Assembly: GCA_900540335.1 (NCBI GenBank)
Contig: UQFC01000017.1
Location: 1 to 36,829, forward strand
DNA from: an uncultured Clostridium sp.
GTDB lineage: Bacteria; Bacillota; Clostridia; Lachnospirales; Lachnospiraceae
Reading direction: 5' to 3'
Length of the DNA: 36,829 nt
The translations under genes and the position numbers were made by a program. Positions 1-8,483 of the stretch are shown here, one piece after another. Within the stretch, counting starts at the first letter, position 1. The number at the start of each line of letters is the position of its first letter. A model generated the notes under the pieces. That model was given only the letters and a program-made list of their open reading frames with translations, was not told the DNA's origin and searched no databases.

Positions 1-35
1 CCCCGCCAGCCGATGATGGAACGGCGCCCCTTTTT

Positions 36-968
36 TTACAGCATATAGGTATTGACTCCCCGGCTCTCATCTTCCTCTGCATACAGCTCCCGCACATACG
101 CAATAAACCGTTCTACCTGTTCGCTGAGAATAAACTGATTTCTCCAGACCAGATACAGATGCCTTGCCGCCCCCAGCCCCGGCAGCGGAAATGAAAGCAG
201 CTTTCCCTCCTGACAGCAATTTTCTGCAGCCTTTGCCGATATAATAGAAATTCCCAGGCCGCAGGAAACCAGACGCTTGACCGCCTCCTGATCATTCATC
301 CGGGCAACCACATGGAGATCCTGTTCCCGGATTCCCGTCTGAAGAAAGTAGTTCTCCATGCATTTGCGGCTTCCGCTTCCCTGCTCCCGCAAAAGAAATG
401 GCTCTGCAAGAAGAGTCTCCATGGAAACCTCTCCCTTCTCCTTCCATTTCCGGTAATGCTCTGTCACCGGAGTAATCAGAACCATCCTGTCTTTATAGAA
501 GGGCAGAAACGTAAGATTTTCATCGGAAACCTTCATTCCAACTACTCCCAGCTTAATATTTCCTTCCAGAACCTGACTGATAATCTCCCTGCTGTCTCCC
601 TGATGAATATGAACCTGAATTCCGGGATTTGTCTTCAGAAAGCCGGGCAGCACCTCCGGAAGAATATAGGCAGAGGGAATTGTGGAGGCGCCCAGATTAA
701 TAATATGCTCTGACTCCATCTGCCAGCTCTCTATCAGACTGTCCCGCAGCAGAAAAATTTTCTCTGCGCACTGATACAGCTCCTGACCTCGCGGAGTAAT
801 CTCCACGTCCTTGGTGGTGCGCAGCACCAGACGGGACTGCAGTTCCTCCTCCAGCGCCCGGATGTGGGTGCTGATGGTTGGCTGAGAAATATAAAGCATC
901 TCTGCCGCCTTCGTAAAACTCTGATATTTTACAACTGCAGCAAATGACTGAAGCTGTTTAAAATCCAT
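36..968 (-). CDS. LysR-family regulator, selenium-metabolism type
   Basis: A 310-residue LysR-type transcriptional regulator. The N-terminal winged HTH (about residues 1-60) contains the typical FTKAAEMLYISQPTISTHI recognition region. The rest is the usual substrate-binding fold with GISIISAKAAE near the end. A strong AGGAGG site sits 7 bases before the ATG. It lies just downstream of the cysteine-desulfurase-like gene on the same strand and opposite yedE, TusA-like and DUF3343 genes. That neighbourhood is characteristic of the LysR regulators found in selenium accessory loci, so control of this locus is inferred. The effector is unknown. A palindrome between the divergent genes (2300-2322) is a possible binding site. 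The family assignment is certain; the selenium link rests on context. Confidence 0.88.
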   Translation of the reverse strand: MDFKQLQSFAAVVKYQSFTKAAEMLYISQPTISTHIRALEEELQSRLVLRTTKDVEITPRGQELYQCAEKIFLLRDSLIESWQMESEHIINLGASTIPSAYILPEVLPGFLKTNPGIQVHIHQGDSREIISQVLEGNIKLGVVGMKVSDENLTFLPFYKDRMVLITPVTEHYRKWKEKGEVSMETLLAEPFLLREQGSGSRKCMENYFLQTGIREQDLHVVARMNDQEAVKRLVSCGLGISIISAKAAENCCQEGKLLSFPLPGLGAARHLYLVWRNQFILSEQVERFIAYVRELYAEEDESRGVNTYML

Positions 969-990
969 ATTTTTTCCTCCTGCACGTTTC

Positions 991-1078
991 CTTTATGACA
1001 GCTCGTCCGGCACCCGGAGCGCCGGCTCAGTCTCCTTTATGACAGCTCGTCCAGCGCCCGGAGCGCCAGCTCAGTCTC
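991..1078. repeat. 44-bp tandem duplication at the 3' end of the desulfurase gene
   Basis: Two adjacent 44-base units (991-1034 and 1035-1078) differ at three positions. The right unit holds the last codons and stop of the cysteine-desulfurase-like gene. The left unit is an extra, untranslated copy after the stop, still encoding a DELS-stop tail. This looks like a recent slippage or unequal-exchange duplication. Confidence 0.9.
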
Positions 1079-2194
1079 CTCCCTGGTATTCCACCATCCG
1101 AAGGAAAAACGAATGGTTCCTGTCGGAAATGTTCCCAGAGTCTGATGGGCAGAAGGAGCGCAGTGAAGCCCGACCCGCGTCATGATTCCGTATTGAACGT
1201 CCAGATCATAGGCTGTTTTTGCCAGCTCTCTCCGCACTGTCTGAACAGAAACAACCCCGGTCCGTCCCTCAGTATCCTTTTTTCCCACTGCACGAAGCCG
1301 TTTTTCATACGGATCCATGGACTTTATTCCCTCCAGAAACTGCTCTGTCAGCTCTAACTCATGGCGGCGGATGCGATCCATCCCTGTTTCCCTGATCCAG
1401 CCAAGTCCTGCATGAAGTCCCATAATTCCAGGCAGGTTCATGGTTCCCGCCTCAAACCGGTCCGGCATAAAATCCGGCATAACCTCTGTATGGCTGACAC
1501 TTCCCGTACCCCCGGCAATCAGGCTCTCCATCTGCGGAAGAAGCTTCCCACTCAAAAGGAAACCGCCGATTCCCTGAGGCCCCAGAAGGCCCTTGTGGCC
1601 TGTAAAAGCAAGGGCGTCAATCTTCATGCTCTCCATATCCAGAGGCCACACTCCCGCTGTCTGAGCAGTATCGGCAATAAACAAAAGACCATGTTCCCGG
1701 CAGAAGCTTCCCACCTGTTCATATGGCATCATGGTTCCGCACACATTGCTGGCATGAGTCATAACCACTGCCCTGGTTTCTTTTTTCACCAGAGGTTCCA
1801 TTTCCTCCAGAATCAGGCTTCCGTCTCTGCGGCAGGGAATCCTTGAAAAAGAAATCCCCGGCTTTTCCAGCTGAACCAAAGGACGCATCACCGCATTGTG
1901 CTCCATGGAAGAAACCAGAACATGATCTCCCGGCTTTAGAAGCCCCTTTAAAATAACATTCAGGCTTTCTGTTACATTTTTTGTAAACGCCACATTTTTG
2001 CAGTCTTTGCCTCCAAATAAACTGCAGAGTCTCTGTCTCGTTTCATAAACCAGCTCCTCAACGGCATACGCGCGATCATAACATCCCCTGTTTATATTGC
2101 TGCCGGAGCGAATCATGTATTGATACATGGCATCCGGCACCGCCTTCGGCTTGGGAAAGGTTGTGCTTGCATTATCCAGATAAATTGCATCCAT
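1037..2194 (-). CDS. Cysteine desulfurase family PLP enzyme
   Basis: A 385-residue class V aminotransferase-fold enzyme that would release sulfur or selenium from (seleno)cysteine using pyridoxal phosphate. The N-terminal YLDNASTTFPKP motif is typical. The PLP lysine lies in the FTGHKGLLGPQG motif (about residue 200) and the candidate persulfide cysteine in VGLHCAPSAHQ (about residue 342). Length fits the group. An AGGAAGGAG site precedes the ATG. It is transcribed with the downstream LysR gene and divergently from yedE. Given the neighbours, a role in mobilising selenium is likely but inferred; ordinary sulfur transfer is the alternative. The 3' end is tandemly duplicated. Confidence 0.9.
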   Translation of the reverse strand: MDAIYLDNASTTFPKPKAVPDAMYQYMIRSGSNINRGCYDRAYAVEELVYETRQRLCSLFGGKDCKNVAFTKNVTESLNVILKGLLKPGDHVLVSSMEHNAVMRPLVQLEKPGISFSRIPCRRDGSLILEEMEPLVKKETRAVVMTHASNVCGTMMPYEQVGSFCREHGLLFIADTAQTAGVWPLDMESMKIDALAFTGHKGLLGPQGIGGFLLSGKLLPQMESLIAGGTGSVSHTEVMPDFMPDRFEAGTMNLPGIMGLHAGLGWIRETGMDRIRRHELELTEQFLEGIKSMDPYEKRLRAVGKKDTEGRTGVVSVQTVRRELAKTAYDLDVQYGIMTRVGLHCAPSAHQTLGTFPTGTIRFSFGWWNTREETELALRALDELS

Positions 2195-2299
2195 TTCTTC
2201 TGTCTCCTTCCTGCGGCTTTTCCGCTTCTTTCCTGCTTTCTCGTTTTTCTGATTTTTGCCGCATTCATTTTCCTGCGTCTTTCTTTCATCATATCATAT

Positions 2300-2322
2300 A
2301 TTTATTTAATAATCAAATAAAT
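2300..2322. promoter_or_regulatory. Inverted repeat, possible LysR operator
   Basis: ATTTATTT, seven bases, then AAATAAAT form a perfect 8-bp inverted repeat in the 263-bp space between the divergent desulfurase and yedE genes. LysR regulators often bind such interrupted AT-rich dyads in divergent promoters. The assignment is inference from position. Confidence 0.35.
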
Positions 2323-2457
2323 CAATCCAAAATATTAATAACTGCTATTGGACTTCATTTTTTATGCATGTTATCATAAGATTAATGAATTTATGACAAT
2401 TTTTTCACTATTTTTACGAAAAACCAACGTCATAAAAAGAAAAAAGGAGTGTAGCGT

Positions 2458-3543
2458 ATGTCTCAGACAAAAGAAAAACAAACAATCATAGCTGCCGGCT
2501 GTATCATCGGCCTTATTTCCGCGGCGCTGGTATTTCTGGGGAATCCGTCGAATATGGGCTTCTGTATCGCCTGTTTTCTGCGTGATCAATCCGGTGCCCT
2601 GGGCCTTCATTCTGCAGCTGCCGTCCAGTACATCCGTCCGGAAATCATCGGACTGGTGCTGGGAAGCCTGATTCTGGCTGTAAGCCGGAAGGAATTCCAG
2701 GCAAAGGGAGGAAGTTCTCCCGTTACCCGTTTCATTATTGCATTTTTTGTAATGATTGGCTGCCTGATGTTTTTAGGCTGTCCCTTCCGTATGATTCTCC
2801 GTCTTGCCGGCGGCGATTTAAACGCGCTGTTTGGCCTGGCCGGTTTCGTATTTGGAATCCTTGCCGGAATCTTCTTCCTGAATAAAGGATACACTTTGAA
2901 AAGAACCTACCGGCTTCCCAAAACAGAGGGAATGATTCTCCCTGCCATCGAAGCAGCTCTTCTGATTCTTCTGGTTGCCGCTCCGTCCTTCATTTATTTT
3001 ACAGAAGCAGGCGGCGGTCCCGGAGGCAGCCATGCTGCCATTGCAGTCAGCCTGGGAGCCGGCCTGATCGTAGGCGCTCTGGCTCAGAGAACGCGTCTGT
3101 GCATGGTAGGCGGTATCCGTGATATGGTACTGTTTAAAGAGTCCCGTCTTCTTCTGGGATTTATCTCTGTTTTTGTGGCTGCCCTTGCAGGCAACCTGAT
3201 TCTCACCGCTGCAGGCGCAGGAACCTTCTTCCGTCTGGGTATGGAGGGACAGGCTGTTTCTCATACCGACGGCCTCTGGAACTTCTTAGGCATGTTCCTG
3301 ACCGGATACGGCTGTGTTTTACTGGGCGGATGCCCTCTGCGTCAGCTGATCCTTTCCGGTGAGGGAAATACAGACAGCGCCATTACTGTTATCGGCCTCA
3401 TGGTCGGCGCTGCTTTTGCCCACAACTTCGGCCTTGCCTCCAGCGGAAAAGGACCTACCGCAAACGGAAAAATCGCCGTTCTCATCGGTCTTGCCGTTGT
3501 TACTGCAATCGCCTGCTTCAATACATTTCAAAAGGAGGATTAA
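2458..3543 (+). CDS. yedE: YedE-type selenium-associated membrane transporter
   Basis: A 361-residue integral membrane protein of the YeeE/YedE family with about ten hydrophobic segments. It carries conserved cysteine-glycine signatures of the family: GFCIACFLRD near the N-terminus, FLGCPFRMILR (about residue 105), RTRLCMVGGIRD (about 213) and LLGGCPLRQLILSGEG near residue 290. This family moves thiosulfate or related species; the variant next to TusA-like and DUF3343 genes is the putative selenium transporter. AAGGAG is 8 bases before the ATG. It is first in an operon and 3 bases from the TusA-like gene. The transported species is not shown by the sequence. Confidence 0.88.
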   Translation: MSQTKEKQTIIAAGCIIGLISAALVFLGNPSNMGFCIACFLRDQSGALGLHSAAAVQYIRPEIIGLVLGSLILAVSRKEFQAKGGSSPVTRFIIAFFVMIGCLMFLGCPFRMILRLAGGDLNALFGLAGFVFGILAGIFFLNKGYTLKRTYRLPKTEGMILPAIEAALLILLVAAPSFIYFTEAGGGPGGSHAAIAVSLGAGLIVGALAQRTRLCMVGGIRDMVLFKESRLLLGFISVFVAALAGNLILTAAGAGTFFRLGMEGQAVSHTDGLWNFLGMFLTGYGCVLLGGCPLRQLILSGEGNTDSAITVIGLMVGAAFAHNFGLASSGKGPTANGKIAVLIGLAVVTAIACFNTFQKED

Positions 3544-3546
3544 GCA

Positions 3547-3750
3547 ATGAAAACCATAGATGCCAGAGGACTTTCCTGTCCGGAACCGGTTATTATGCTG
3601 AGAAAGGCGCTGTCCGGCGGAGAGCCCTGCCAGATGATCGTAGACAACCATGCTGCCAAAGAAAATACATCCCGCTACGGAAAGTCCCAGGGATATCAGG
3701 TAGAGGTTCAGGAACAGGGCAGTGAATATACCCTGACCTTTACAAAATAA
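3547..3750 (+). CDS. TusA/YedF-like sulfur (selenium) carrier protein
   Basis: A 67-residue TusA-fold protein with the hallmark LSCPEP motif; Cys11 is the expected persulfide or selenide-carrying residue. It corresponds to the N-terminal half of YedF, but the C-terminal DsrE-like domain seen in many YedF proteins is absent. The stop overlaps the start of the next gene by one base, so the two are probably translationally coupled. With YedE and DUF3343 it forms the accessory set that usually travels with selenium-dependent enzymes. SelD, which would make selenophosphate, is not in this window. Confidence 0.85.
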   Translation: MKTIDARGLSCPEPVIMLRKALSGGEPCQMIVDNHAAKENTSRYGKSQGYQVEVQEQGSEYTLTFTK

Positions 3751-3992
3751 TGTATATTGCTACGTTTTATTCCCACTTCGGCGCTATCCGGTATAAGCGG
3801 CTTTGCGCGGAACGTAATATTTCCGCTCATGTCATGCCGGTTCCCCGGGACTTAAGCAGCAGCTGCGGCTCCTGTGTCTGCTGTGAGGGAGCCTATCTTG
3901 AACCGGATGGAACTTCGCTGGAGGAAGTGGAGCAGATTGTTGAAAAAACAGAAACTGGCTACCGCCGGATCTATCAGGCAAAGGACAGCTGA
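3750..3992 (+). CDS. DUF3343 protein, putative Se/S carrier
   Basis: An 80-residue DUF3343 protein. The core motif VPRDLSSSCGSCVCCEGAY (about residues 32-50) has four cysteines, three of them adjacent to the family's SSSCG signature. The family is small, cytosolic and often encoded with YedE/TusA-like genes, hence its description as a likely selenium or sulfur carrier. Its start overlaps the previous stop. It is the last gene before a strong terminator hairpin. Biochemical function is not established. Confidence 0.8.
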   Translation: MYIATFYSHFGAIRYKRLCAERNISAHVMPVPRDLSSSCGSCVCCEGAYLEPDGTSLEEVEQIVEKTETGYRRIYQAKDS

Positions 3993-4043
3993 AATTCGGC
4001 CTCCTTGACACCGACATAAAAATATGATAGCATAAAAGACGCG

Positions 4044-4100
4044 AAAGCTATATTTTTCCTTGTGGCTGAGATAAACAAGGGGGAATATAGCTTTTTCTTT
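4044..4100 (+). terminator. Rho-independent terminator after the selenium operon
   Basis: A 19-base-pair stem (4044-4062 with 4076-4094) with a 13-base loop is followed by TTTTTCTTTT. Three pairs are G-U and form only in the plus-strand transcript, which fixes the direction. It closes the yedE operon ahead of the MATE gene. Confidence 0.75.
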
Positions 4101-4130
4101 TAGCTTCAAAGAAAGAGAGGATACAAAAAA

Positions 4131-5516
4131 ATGCAGCAAACCTTTATGAAAACCAGACCGGTTCTGCCGCTGGTTCTGTCCATGTCCCTGCCAATGGTTG
4201 TGTCCATGATGGTAGCTTCCCTGTACAATATTGTTGACAGCTATTATGTGGCAAAAATCAGCGAGAATGCCATGACCGCCTTATCTCTGGTCTTCCCGGT
4301 ACAAAACCTGATCAATGCCGTTACCATAGGATTTTCCATTGGCGCCAATGCCGTTATTTCCTATCACCTCGGCGCTCAGGAGCATCAAAAAGCCAATGCC
4401 GCCGCCACCCAGAGTATTATTTTTAATGCCATTCACGGAATTGCTCTGACGATAGGATGTATTGCCGTTATGCCGTCTTTCCTTCGTATGTTTACCTCTG
4501 ACGAGCAGGTAATCGACCTGGGAATCCGGTATTCCAGAATCGCCTTTGCCTTTGCAGTCTTTGTAGCCGCTTCCATGTCCATGGAAAAAATATTTCAGGC
4601 TACGGGAAAAATGATGATGACCATGATTTGCATGACGTCCGGCTGCGTTGCCAACATTCTTTTAGACCCGGTTCTGATTTTTGGCTGGGGACCTTTCCCG
4701 AGCATGGGGATTGAGGGCGCCGCTCTGGCAACAGGCCTGGGGCAGATTCTCAGTCTGGTGATTTATGTAATCTGCTACTTTGCAGGAAACCTGCCGGTAC
4801 GCCTTGGTTTCTCTGCAGATACCTTTCATCTGCACTTAACCGGAAAAATGTATTCTGTCGGCATTCCTGCAGCCCTGAACCTGGCCCTGCCCTCCCTGTT
4901 GATTTCCTGCCTGAACATTATTTTATCTGCATATTCCCAGATCTATGTTCTTGTTTTAGGCGTATACTACAAGCTTCATACCTTCCTGTATCTGCCTGCC
5001 AATGGAATTGTTCAGGGAATGCGGCCAATTATCGGATACAATTTCGGCGCAAAAGAAGCTGCCAGAGTAAAAAAAATATACCATGTGTCACTCACACTCT
5101 CTGTCTGCATCATGGCAGCCGGAACCCTTCTGTGCTGGCTGATTCCCGGTCCGTTGATCGGACTGTTTTCCTCCAATGCTGATACCATAGCAGCGGGAAG
5201 TACGGCCCTGAGAATTATCAGTATCGGATTTGTAGTCTCTTCTGTCTCCATCATTTCCAGCGGGGCGCTGGAGGGATTAGGTATGGGAGGCCCTTCCCTG
5301 GCCATTTCCCTGCTCCGGTACGTTTTTCTGATTATTCCAGCTGCTTTTATTTTAAGCCGGCTTTTCGGAGCGGTTGGCGTATGGCACGGATTCTGGATTA
5401 CAGAATTGATTACAGCCATAACTGCATATTTCCTATATCGAAAAAAAGTATCTCTTCCGGATTCCGCACCCGAAGCCTGCTCCCATCTGCAGAACCAGTC
5501 AAATATTCTGAAATAA
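4131..5516 (+). CDS. MATE-family multidrug/sodium antiporter
   Basis: A 461-residue MATE efflux protein with about twelve membrane segments in two related halves. The N-terminal half begins with LPMVVSMMVASLYNIVDSYYV, typical of the bacterial (NorM/DinF-like) branch, and the second half repeats the pattern around residues 240-300 with PANGIVQGMRPIIGYNFGA. It exports cationic compounds in exchange for Na+ or H+; the substrate cannot be read from sequence. GAGAGG precedes the ATG. It is flanked by terminators at 4044 and 5521, so it is monocistronic. Confidence 0.9.
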   Translation: MQQTFMKTRPVLPLVLSMSLPMVVSMMVASLYNIVDSYYVAKISENAMTALSLVFPVQNLINAVTIGFSIGANAVISYHLGAQEHQKANAAATQSIIFNAIHGIALTIGCIAVMPSFLRMFTSDEQVIDLGIRYSRIAFAFAVFVAASMSMEKIFQATGKMMMTMICMTSGCVANILLDPVLIFGWGPFPSMGIEGAALATGLGQILSLVIYVICYFAGNLPVRLGFSADTFHLHLTGKMYSVGIPAALNLALPSLLISCLNIILSAYSQIYVLVLGVYYKLHTFLYLPANGIVQGMRPIIGYNFGAKEAARVKKIYHVSLTLSVCIMAAGTLLCWLIPGPLIGLFSSNADTIAAGSTALRIISIGFVVSSVSIISSGALEGLGMGGPSLAISLLRYVFLIIPAAFILSRLFGAVGVWHGFWITELITAITAYFLYRKKVSLPDSAPEACSHLQNQSNILK

Positions 5517-5520
5517 CTTC

Positions 5521-5568
5521 AAAAAGCCGGCGGTTTGTGATTCTGTCACTTCCCGCCGGCTTTTTCCT
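5521..5568 (+). terminator. Terminator after the MATE gene
   Basis: A perfect 13-base stem (5521-5533 with 5553-5565; AAAAAGCCGGCGG and its complement) lies 4 bases after the MATE stop. The flanking A and T runs would let it act in both directions. Confidence 0.85.
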
Positions 5569-5603
5569 CTCCATAATTCAATAAATTGATATAGTGTTTC
5601 AAT

Positions 5604-5630
5604 AAATAGATATTGCAATCCTATCTATTT
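5604..5630. promoter_or_regulatory. 9-bp inverted repeat upstream of the SUFU gene
   Basis: AAATAGATA, nine bases, TATCTATTT: a perfect dyad about 55 bases before the start of the SUFU-domain gene. Its location suggests an operator, but no regulator can be named. Confidence 0.35.
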
Positions 5631-5682
5631 CTTAGTAACATGATCATATAGTTCCACATTAAAAATAAAGGAGCATACGTCT

Positions 5683-6795
5683 ATGAAACCTGAATCTTAT
5701 CTCATGCAGGAACGCCGCCTGTTGGAACACCACGTTCAAGCTTTCTTCGGCAGATTTGAAACCATACTGCACGAAGCTCTTTCTCCGGATGTCTCCGCAG
5801 ACATCGGGATCATTCCTCCGTCCAAAGAGCGCAGCTGCCATACTCTGGTTTCCCTGGGAGAATCCTCTGCCGCTCCGAATCAGGAGCAGGGAAAATCAGA
5901 CAGCATCCAGCTTTTGCTCTTCCTTCCCGGCGACTGGAATCCCGATGACCGCAAAGAAGAGCAGTACTGGCCTGTCCGGCTGCTTGCCAGACTGTCAGCA
6001 GCTGCCGGCTGCTTTCGTGAACCTCCGGCCAATGGCACTATCCTGAAAACAAATTCTCCTGCGCAGGAGAATCTGCCCATGTCCCATGCCCTTTTGCTTG
6101 CGCCTTCCTGTTCTCCCTCTAAGGGCTCCTGCTGCCGTCTTCCCGAGGGGAAAAACGTACATTTTTATCAGGCAGTCCCCCTCTATCCCGACGAGGCGGA
6201 ATACGGCTGTACTGCCGGCTCCGAAGAACTGCTGAAACGGCTGAATATCTGCAATTCCATCCTCTTTCCTTTCCGGGGAGATTTTCTGGACTGTGATGAA
6301 ATCAGTCAGGAAGAGGCGGAAGGACTTCTTCTGGATGACGTTTCCTGGCACCTGGAATCCATACAGGAAAAGCAGCTGCCCGCAGATACGCTTTCTGCCT
6401 GCAGTCATATGGCAGCCTGGCTGCACTGGTTTCAGAAACACAAATTTTTAACTCCGCAGCTGGAAGAAAAACTCCCGGACAGCTGCAGCAGCCTCCGGGA
6501 ATTTATTCTGGAACAGCTAAACGGACAGCTTCTCCGGTCCCATTTCATACAGGAGGTTCAGGACTTTGCAGACAGCTATTACAGCGGAGAAAACGGCCCC
6601 TGTTTTCTGTCTGATCTGGAAGACTTTGCCCGAGAGTACGGCCATTCGGCTGACTCTGACTGTGCCGCCTCCTGCGCCGCGTTTCCGGAAGAAGCCTATC
6701 TTTTCCTGCCTTACAATGATGACTATATCAACTCGATATCCCGCATCATAGAGCAGAGATGGACAAATTGGCAGCGCCAGAATAACCGCCTGTAA
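5683..6795 (+). CDS. Suppressor-of-Fused (SUFU) domain protein
   Basis: A 370-residue cytosolic protein. Residues about 35-200 fit the bacterial SUFU domain: HTLVSLGESS, then LLLFLPGDW, YWPVRLLARL, HALLLAP and VHFYQAVPLYPDEAEYG follow the conserved order of that fold. The C-terminal 150 residues are acidic and helical with no recognised domain. Bacterial SUFU proteins are often immunity proteins of polymorphic toxins, but no toxin gene is adjacent here. AAAGGAG is 9 bases before the ATG. It is convergent with the anti-sigma gene. Domain assignment is fairly firm; function is open. Confidence 0.72.
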   Translation: MKPESYLMQERRLLEHHVQAFFGRFETILHEALSPDVSADIGIIPPSKERSCHTLVSLGESSAAPNQEQGKSDSIQLLLFLPGDWNPDDRKEEQYWPVRLLARLSAAAGCFREPPANGTILKTNSPAQENLPMSHALLLAPSCSPSKGSCCRLPEGKNVHFYQAVPLYPDEAEYGCTAGSEELLKRLNICNSILFPFRGDFLDCDEISQEEAEGLLLDDVSWHLESIQEKQLPADTLSACSHMAAWLHWFQKHKFLTPQLEEKLPDSCSSLREFILEQLNGQLLRSHFIQEVQDFADSYYSGENGPCFLSDLEDFAREYGHSADSDCAASCAAFPEEAYLFLPYNDDYINSISRIIEQRWTNWQRQNNRL

Positions 6796-6824
6796 AAACA
6801 GAAAAGAGAGCTTGTTCTGCGGAA

Positions 6825-7955
6825 TTATTCTGCCAGCTTTCCTGTTACACTCTGAGGAATCGTAAAGGTAACTGCCCCCATATATCCGGGTGCTACCTCG
6901 TACTCATCAAAGCTGATAACAAGCTCTCCGTTTTCATTAAAATAATAGCTTTCCTCCCCTGTGATTCCCTTAAAATTGGAATCCGGCAAATCGGTATTTA
7001 AGAAGTACGCAATATTCTCATCTCCAGCCATCTGGGCCTTCATCTGCTGCCTGATATTCTCGCTGATTGCTTCCATCTGTTCTTTGCTTCCGCCCAGAAG
7101 GCTGCCAAGAGAAACCACTTCTCCTGTTGCCTTATTGACAGTAAACACCTTTACATACTGTGTTCCGCTGGCCATAATTACCGTTGTATTAATGCGGATA
7201 GATACGTATTTTTCATTCTGAAATACCACATCATAGGACGAATCCAGCGCATAATTTCCCTGTCCCTCAGACTCCTTCAGCTCATTTTCATACATGGCAA
7301 TCAGGGAATCTGCATATTGCTCCAGGTCCTGGTTTGCTGCAATTTCCGAGCTGTTTTCACTGTCTATCCGGGGAATATCCACCTTTCCTTCAAAATTCCC
7401 CTGGCTTTCCTCAAAGGTGCGGAAGGTCATCACTTTAGCCAGAGCGCCGATAATCGGCAGATTCTCCATAGCATTTGCCGTGATGGGACTTGCATTTGCC
7501 AGGGTTCCTACTGTCACCAGAAATACAGCTGCCGCTGCTGCTGTTTTCTTAAAAATCCCGAATCGTCTCATACTGTTTTGTCCTTTCCTGATGTCTGTTT
7601 TCTGTTCCGTTCCGGTTATTTTTTCCTGATTCTGACTGTAAACTTCCTTCGATTTTTCATTCCTGTCCGTGTCTTTTTTTATTCGCCCTGATGCTTCAGC
7701 CTGACGCTGAATATCCCGGAAAGAAAGAATTCTTTCCTTTTCTGTTTTTGCCTGACGGATTCCTTCCAGAATTCTGTCTCTGGCTGTTTCCGGAACCGGA
7801 ATTTCTCCGTATTTTGCCTTCATATCCAATGCCCTCTGCTTAAATTCCATTTCCAGAAAATCCAGTTCTTCCGGATATTCTGTTCTTTCTTTTTCTATTT
7901 TTTCTTGTTCTGTTCTTTCTTTTTCTGTTACCGCTTTTTCTGCTTTCTCCTTCAT
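6825..7955 (-). CDS. rsiV: RsiV-like anti-sigma factor (DUF3298)
   Basis: A 376-residue single-pass membrane protein. A long charged cytosolic N-terminus (about 1-130) should hold the sigma factor. A membrane segment follows (about 138-155), then an outside domain ending in a DUF3298 region (VKVFTVNKATGEVVSLGSLL ... YYFNENGELVISFDEYEVAPG), as in RsiV. The segment after the membrane helix contains ANA-type signal peptidase sites; in Bacillus RsiV, signal peptidase makes the first cut after lysozyme binds. I chose the ATG at 7955 because GGAGGAG sits just before it; a TTG at 7970 is poorer. It starts 25 bases after the sigma-factor stop. Lysozyme as the signal is inference from the family. Confidence 0.82.
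   Translation of the reverse strand: MKEKAEKAVTEKERTEQEKIEKERTEYPEELDFLEMEFKQRALDMKAKYGEIPVPETARDRILEGIRQAKTEKERILSFRDIQRQAEASGRIKKDTDRNEKSKEVYSQNQEKITGTEQKTDIRKGQNSMRRFGIFKKTAAAAAVFLVTVGTLANASPITANAMENLPIIGALAKVMTFRTFEESQGNFEGKVDIPRIDSENSSEIAANQDLEQYADSLIAMYENELKESEGQGNYALDSSYDVVFQNEKYVSIRINTTVIMASGTQYVKVFTVNKATGEVVSLGSLLGGSKEQMEAISENIRQQMKAQMAGDENIAYFLNTDLPDSNFKGITGEESYYFNENGELVISFDEYEVAPGYMGAVTFTIPQSVTGKLAE
7878..7926. repeat. Internal 30-bp-period repeat in rsiV
   Basis: A 19-base sequence occurs exactly at 7878-7896 and 7908-7926. It encodes the repeated EKERTE segment in the charged cytosolic N-terminus of the anti-sigma factor, so the region grew by short tandem duplication. Confidence 0.8.
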
Positions 7956-7980
7956 GCTGCTCTCCTCCAATATTCTGTCC

Positions 7981-8445
7981 TTATGCCAGTTTCTGTTTCA
8001 ATTCCCGCAGAGTACGGTAAAGCCGGCTCTTTACCGTATTAACATTTTCATCTGTTATTTCCGCAATTTCCTCCAGCTTTCTGTCCTCAAAAAACCGGAG
8101 AAGAATCAGAGTCTTCTGTTCCTCTGTCAGACTGGCCAATGCATTCTGCAGATCTGAATTTTTGTATTGTGCATAAACAGAAAGAGTTTCCGCCTCATCC
8201 AGAGACACCGTCTCCCGCCGCTTCCGCAGCTGGCTGATTGCCGTATTAATTACAATCCTGTAAATCCAGGTTTTTGCAAAAGCAGGAGTTTTCAGCTTAT
8301 CTGCCTCCCGAATTGCTTTATATGCGCTTTCCTGAACAATGTCCAGGGCGTCCTCCTCATTTCCCACATATCCGTAAGCCAGGCGGTAAAGCTGCCTGTA
8401 ATTTTCTGTCAGCACATCTTCTATTATCTTTTCACAGCTGTTCAT
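7981..8445 (-). CDS. sigV: ECF RNA polymerase sigma factor, SigV-like
   Basis: A 154-residue extracytoplasmic-function sigma factor. Region 2 includes YVGNEEDALDIVQESAYKA and FAKTWIYRIVINTAISQLRK. Region 4 includes the HTH LEEIAEITDENVNTVKSRLYRTLREL. I chose the ATG at 8445 over starts further upstream because the ECF-type promoter at 8484-8510 lies between them; a start at 8544 would be outside the transcript. The anti-sigma gene follows directly, the standard arrangement for sigma/RsiV pairs. By homology it would switch on cell-wall protection after envelope attack; no target genes such as oatA or pdaV are visible nearby. Confidence 0.88.
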   Translation of the reverse strand: MNSCEKIIEDVLTENYRQLYRLAYGYVGNEEDALDIVQESAYKAIREADKLKTPAFAKTWIYRIVINTAISQLRKRRETVSLDEAETLSVYAQYKNSDLQNALASLTEEQKTLILLRFFEDRKLEEIAEITDENVNTVKSRLYRTLRELKQKLA

Positions 8446-8483
8446 GTTATTTTGTGCCTTTCTTGTTTGTTTTCTATTTATTT

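Noticed and set aside
1..35. GGCG hairpin and T run at the window start
   Set aside because: A possible terminator of a gene outside the window, but the stem is only four pairs and its left side may be cut off.
3547..3992. Possible selenocysteine (in-frame TGA) in the small selenium-locus proteins
   Set aside because: Both frames are complete with ordinary cysteines and end at stops followed by the expected next gene or terminator.
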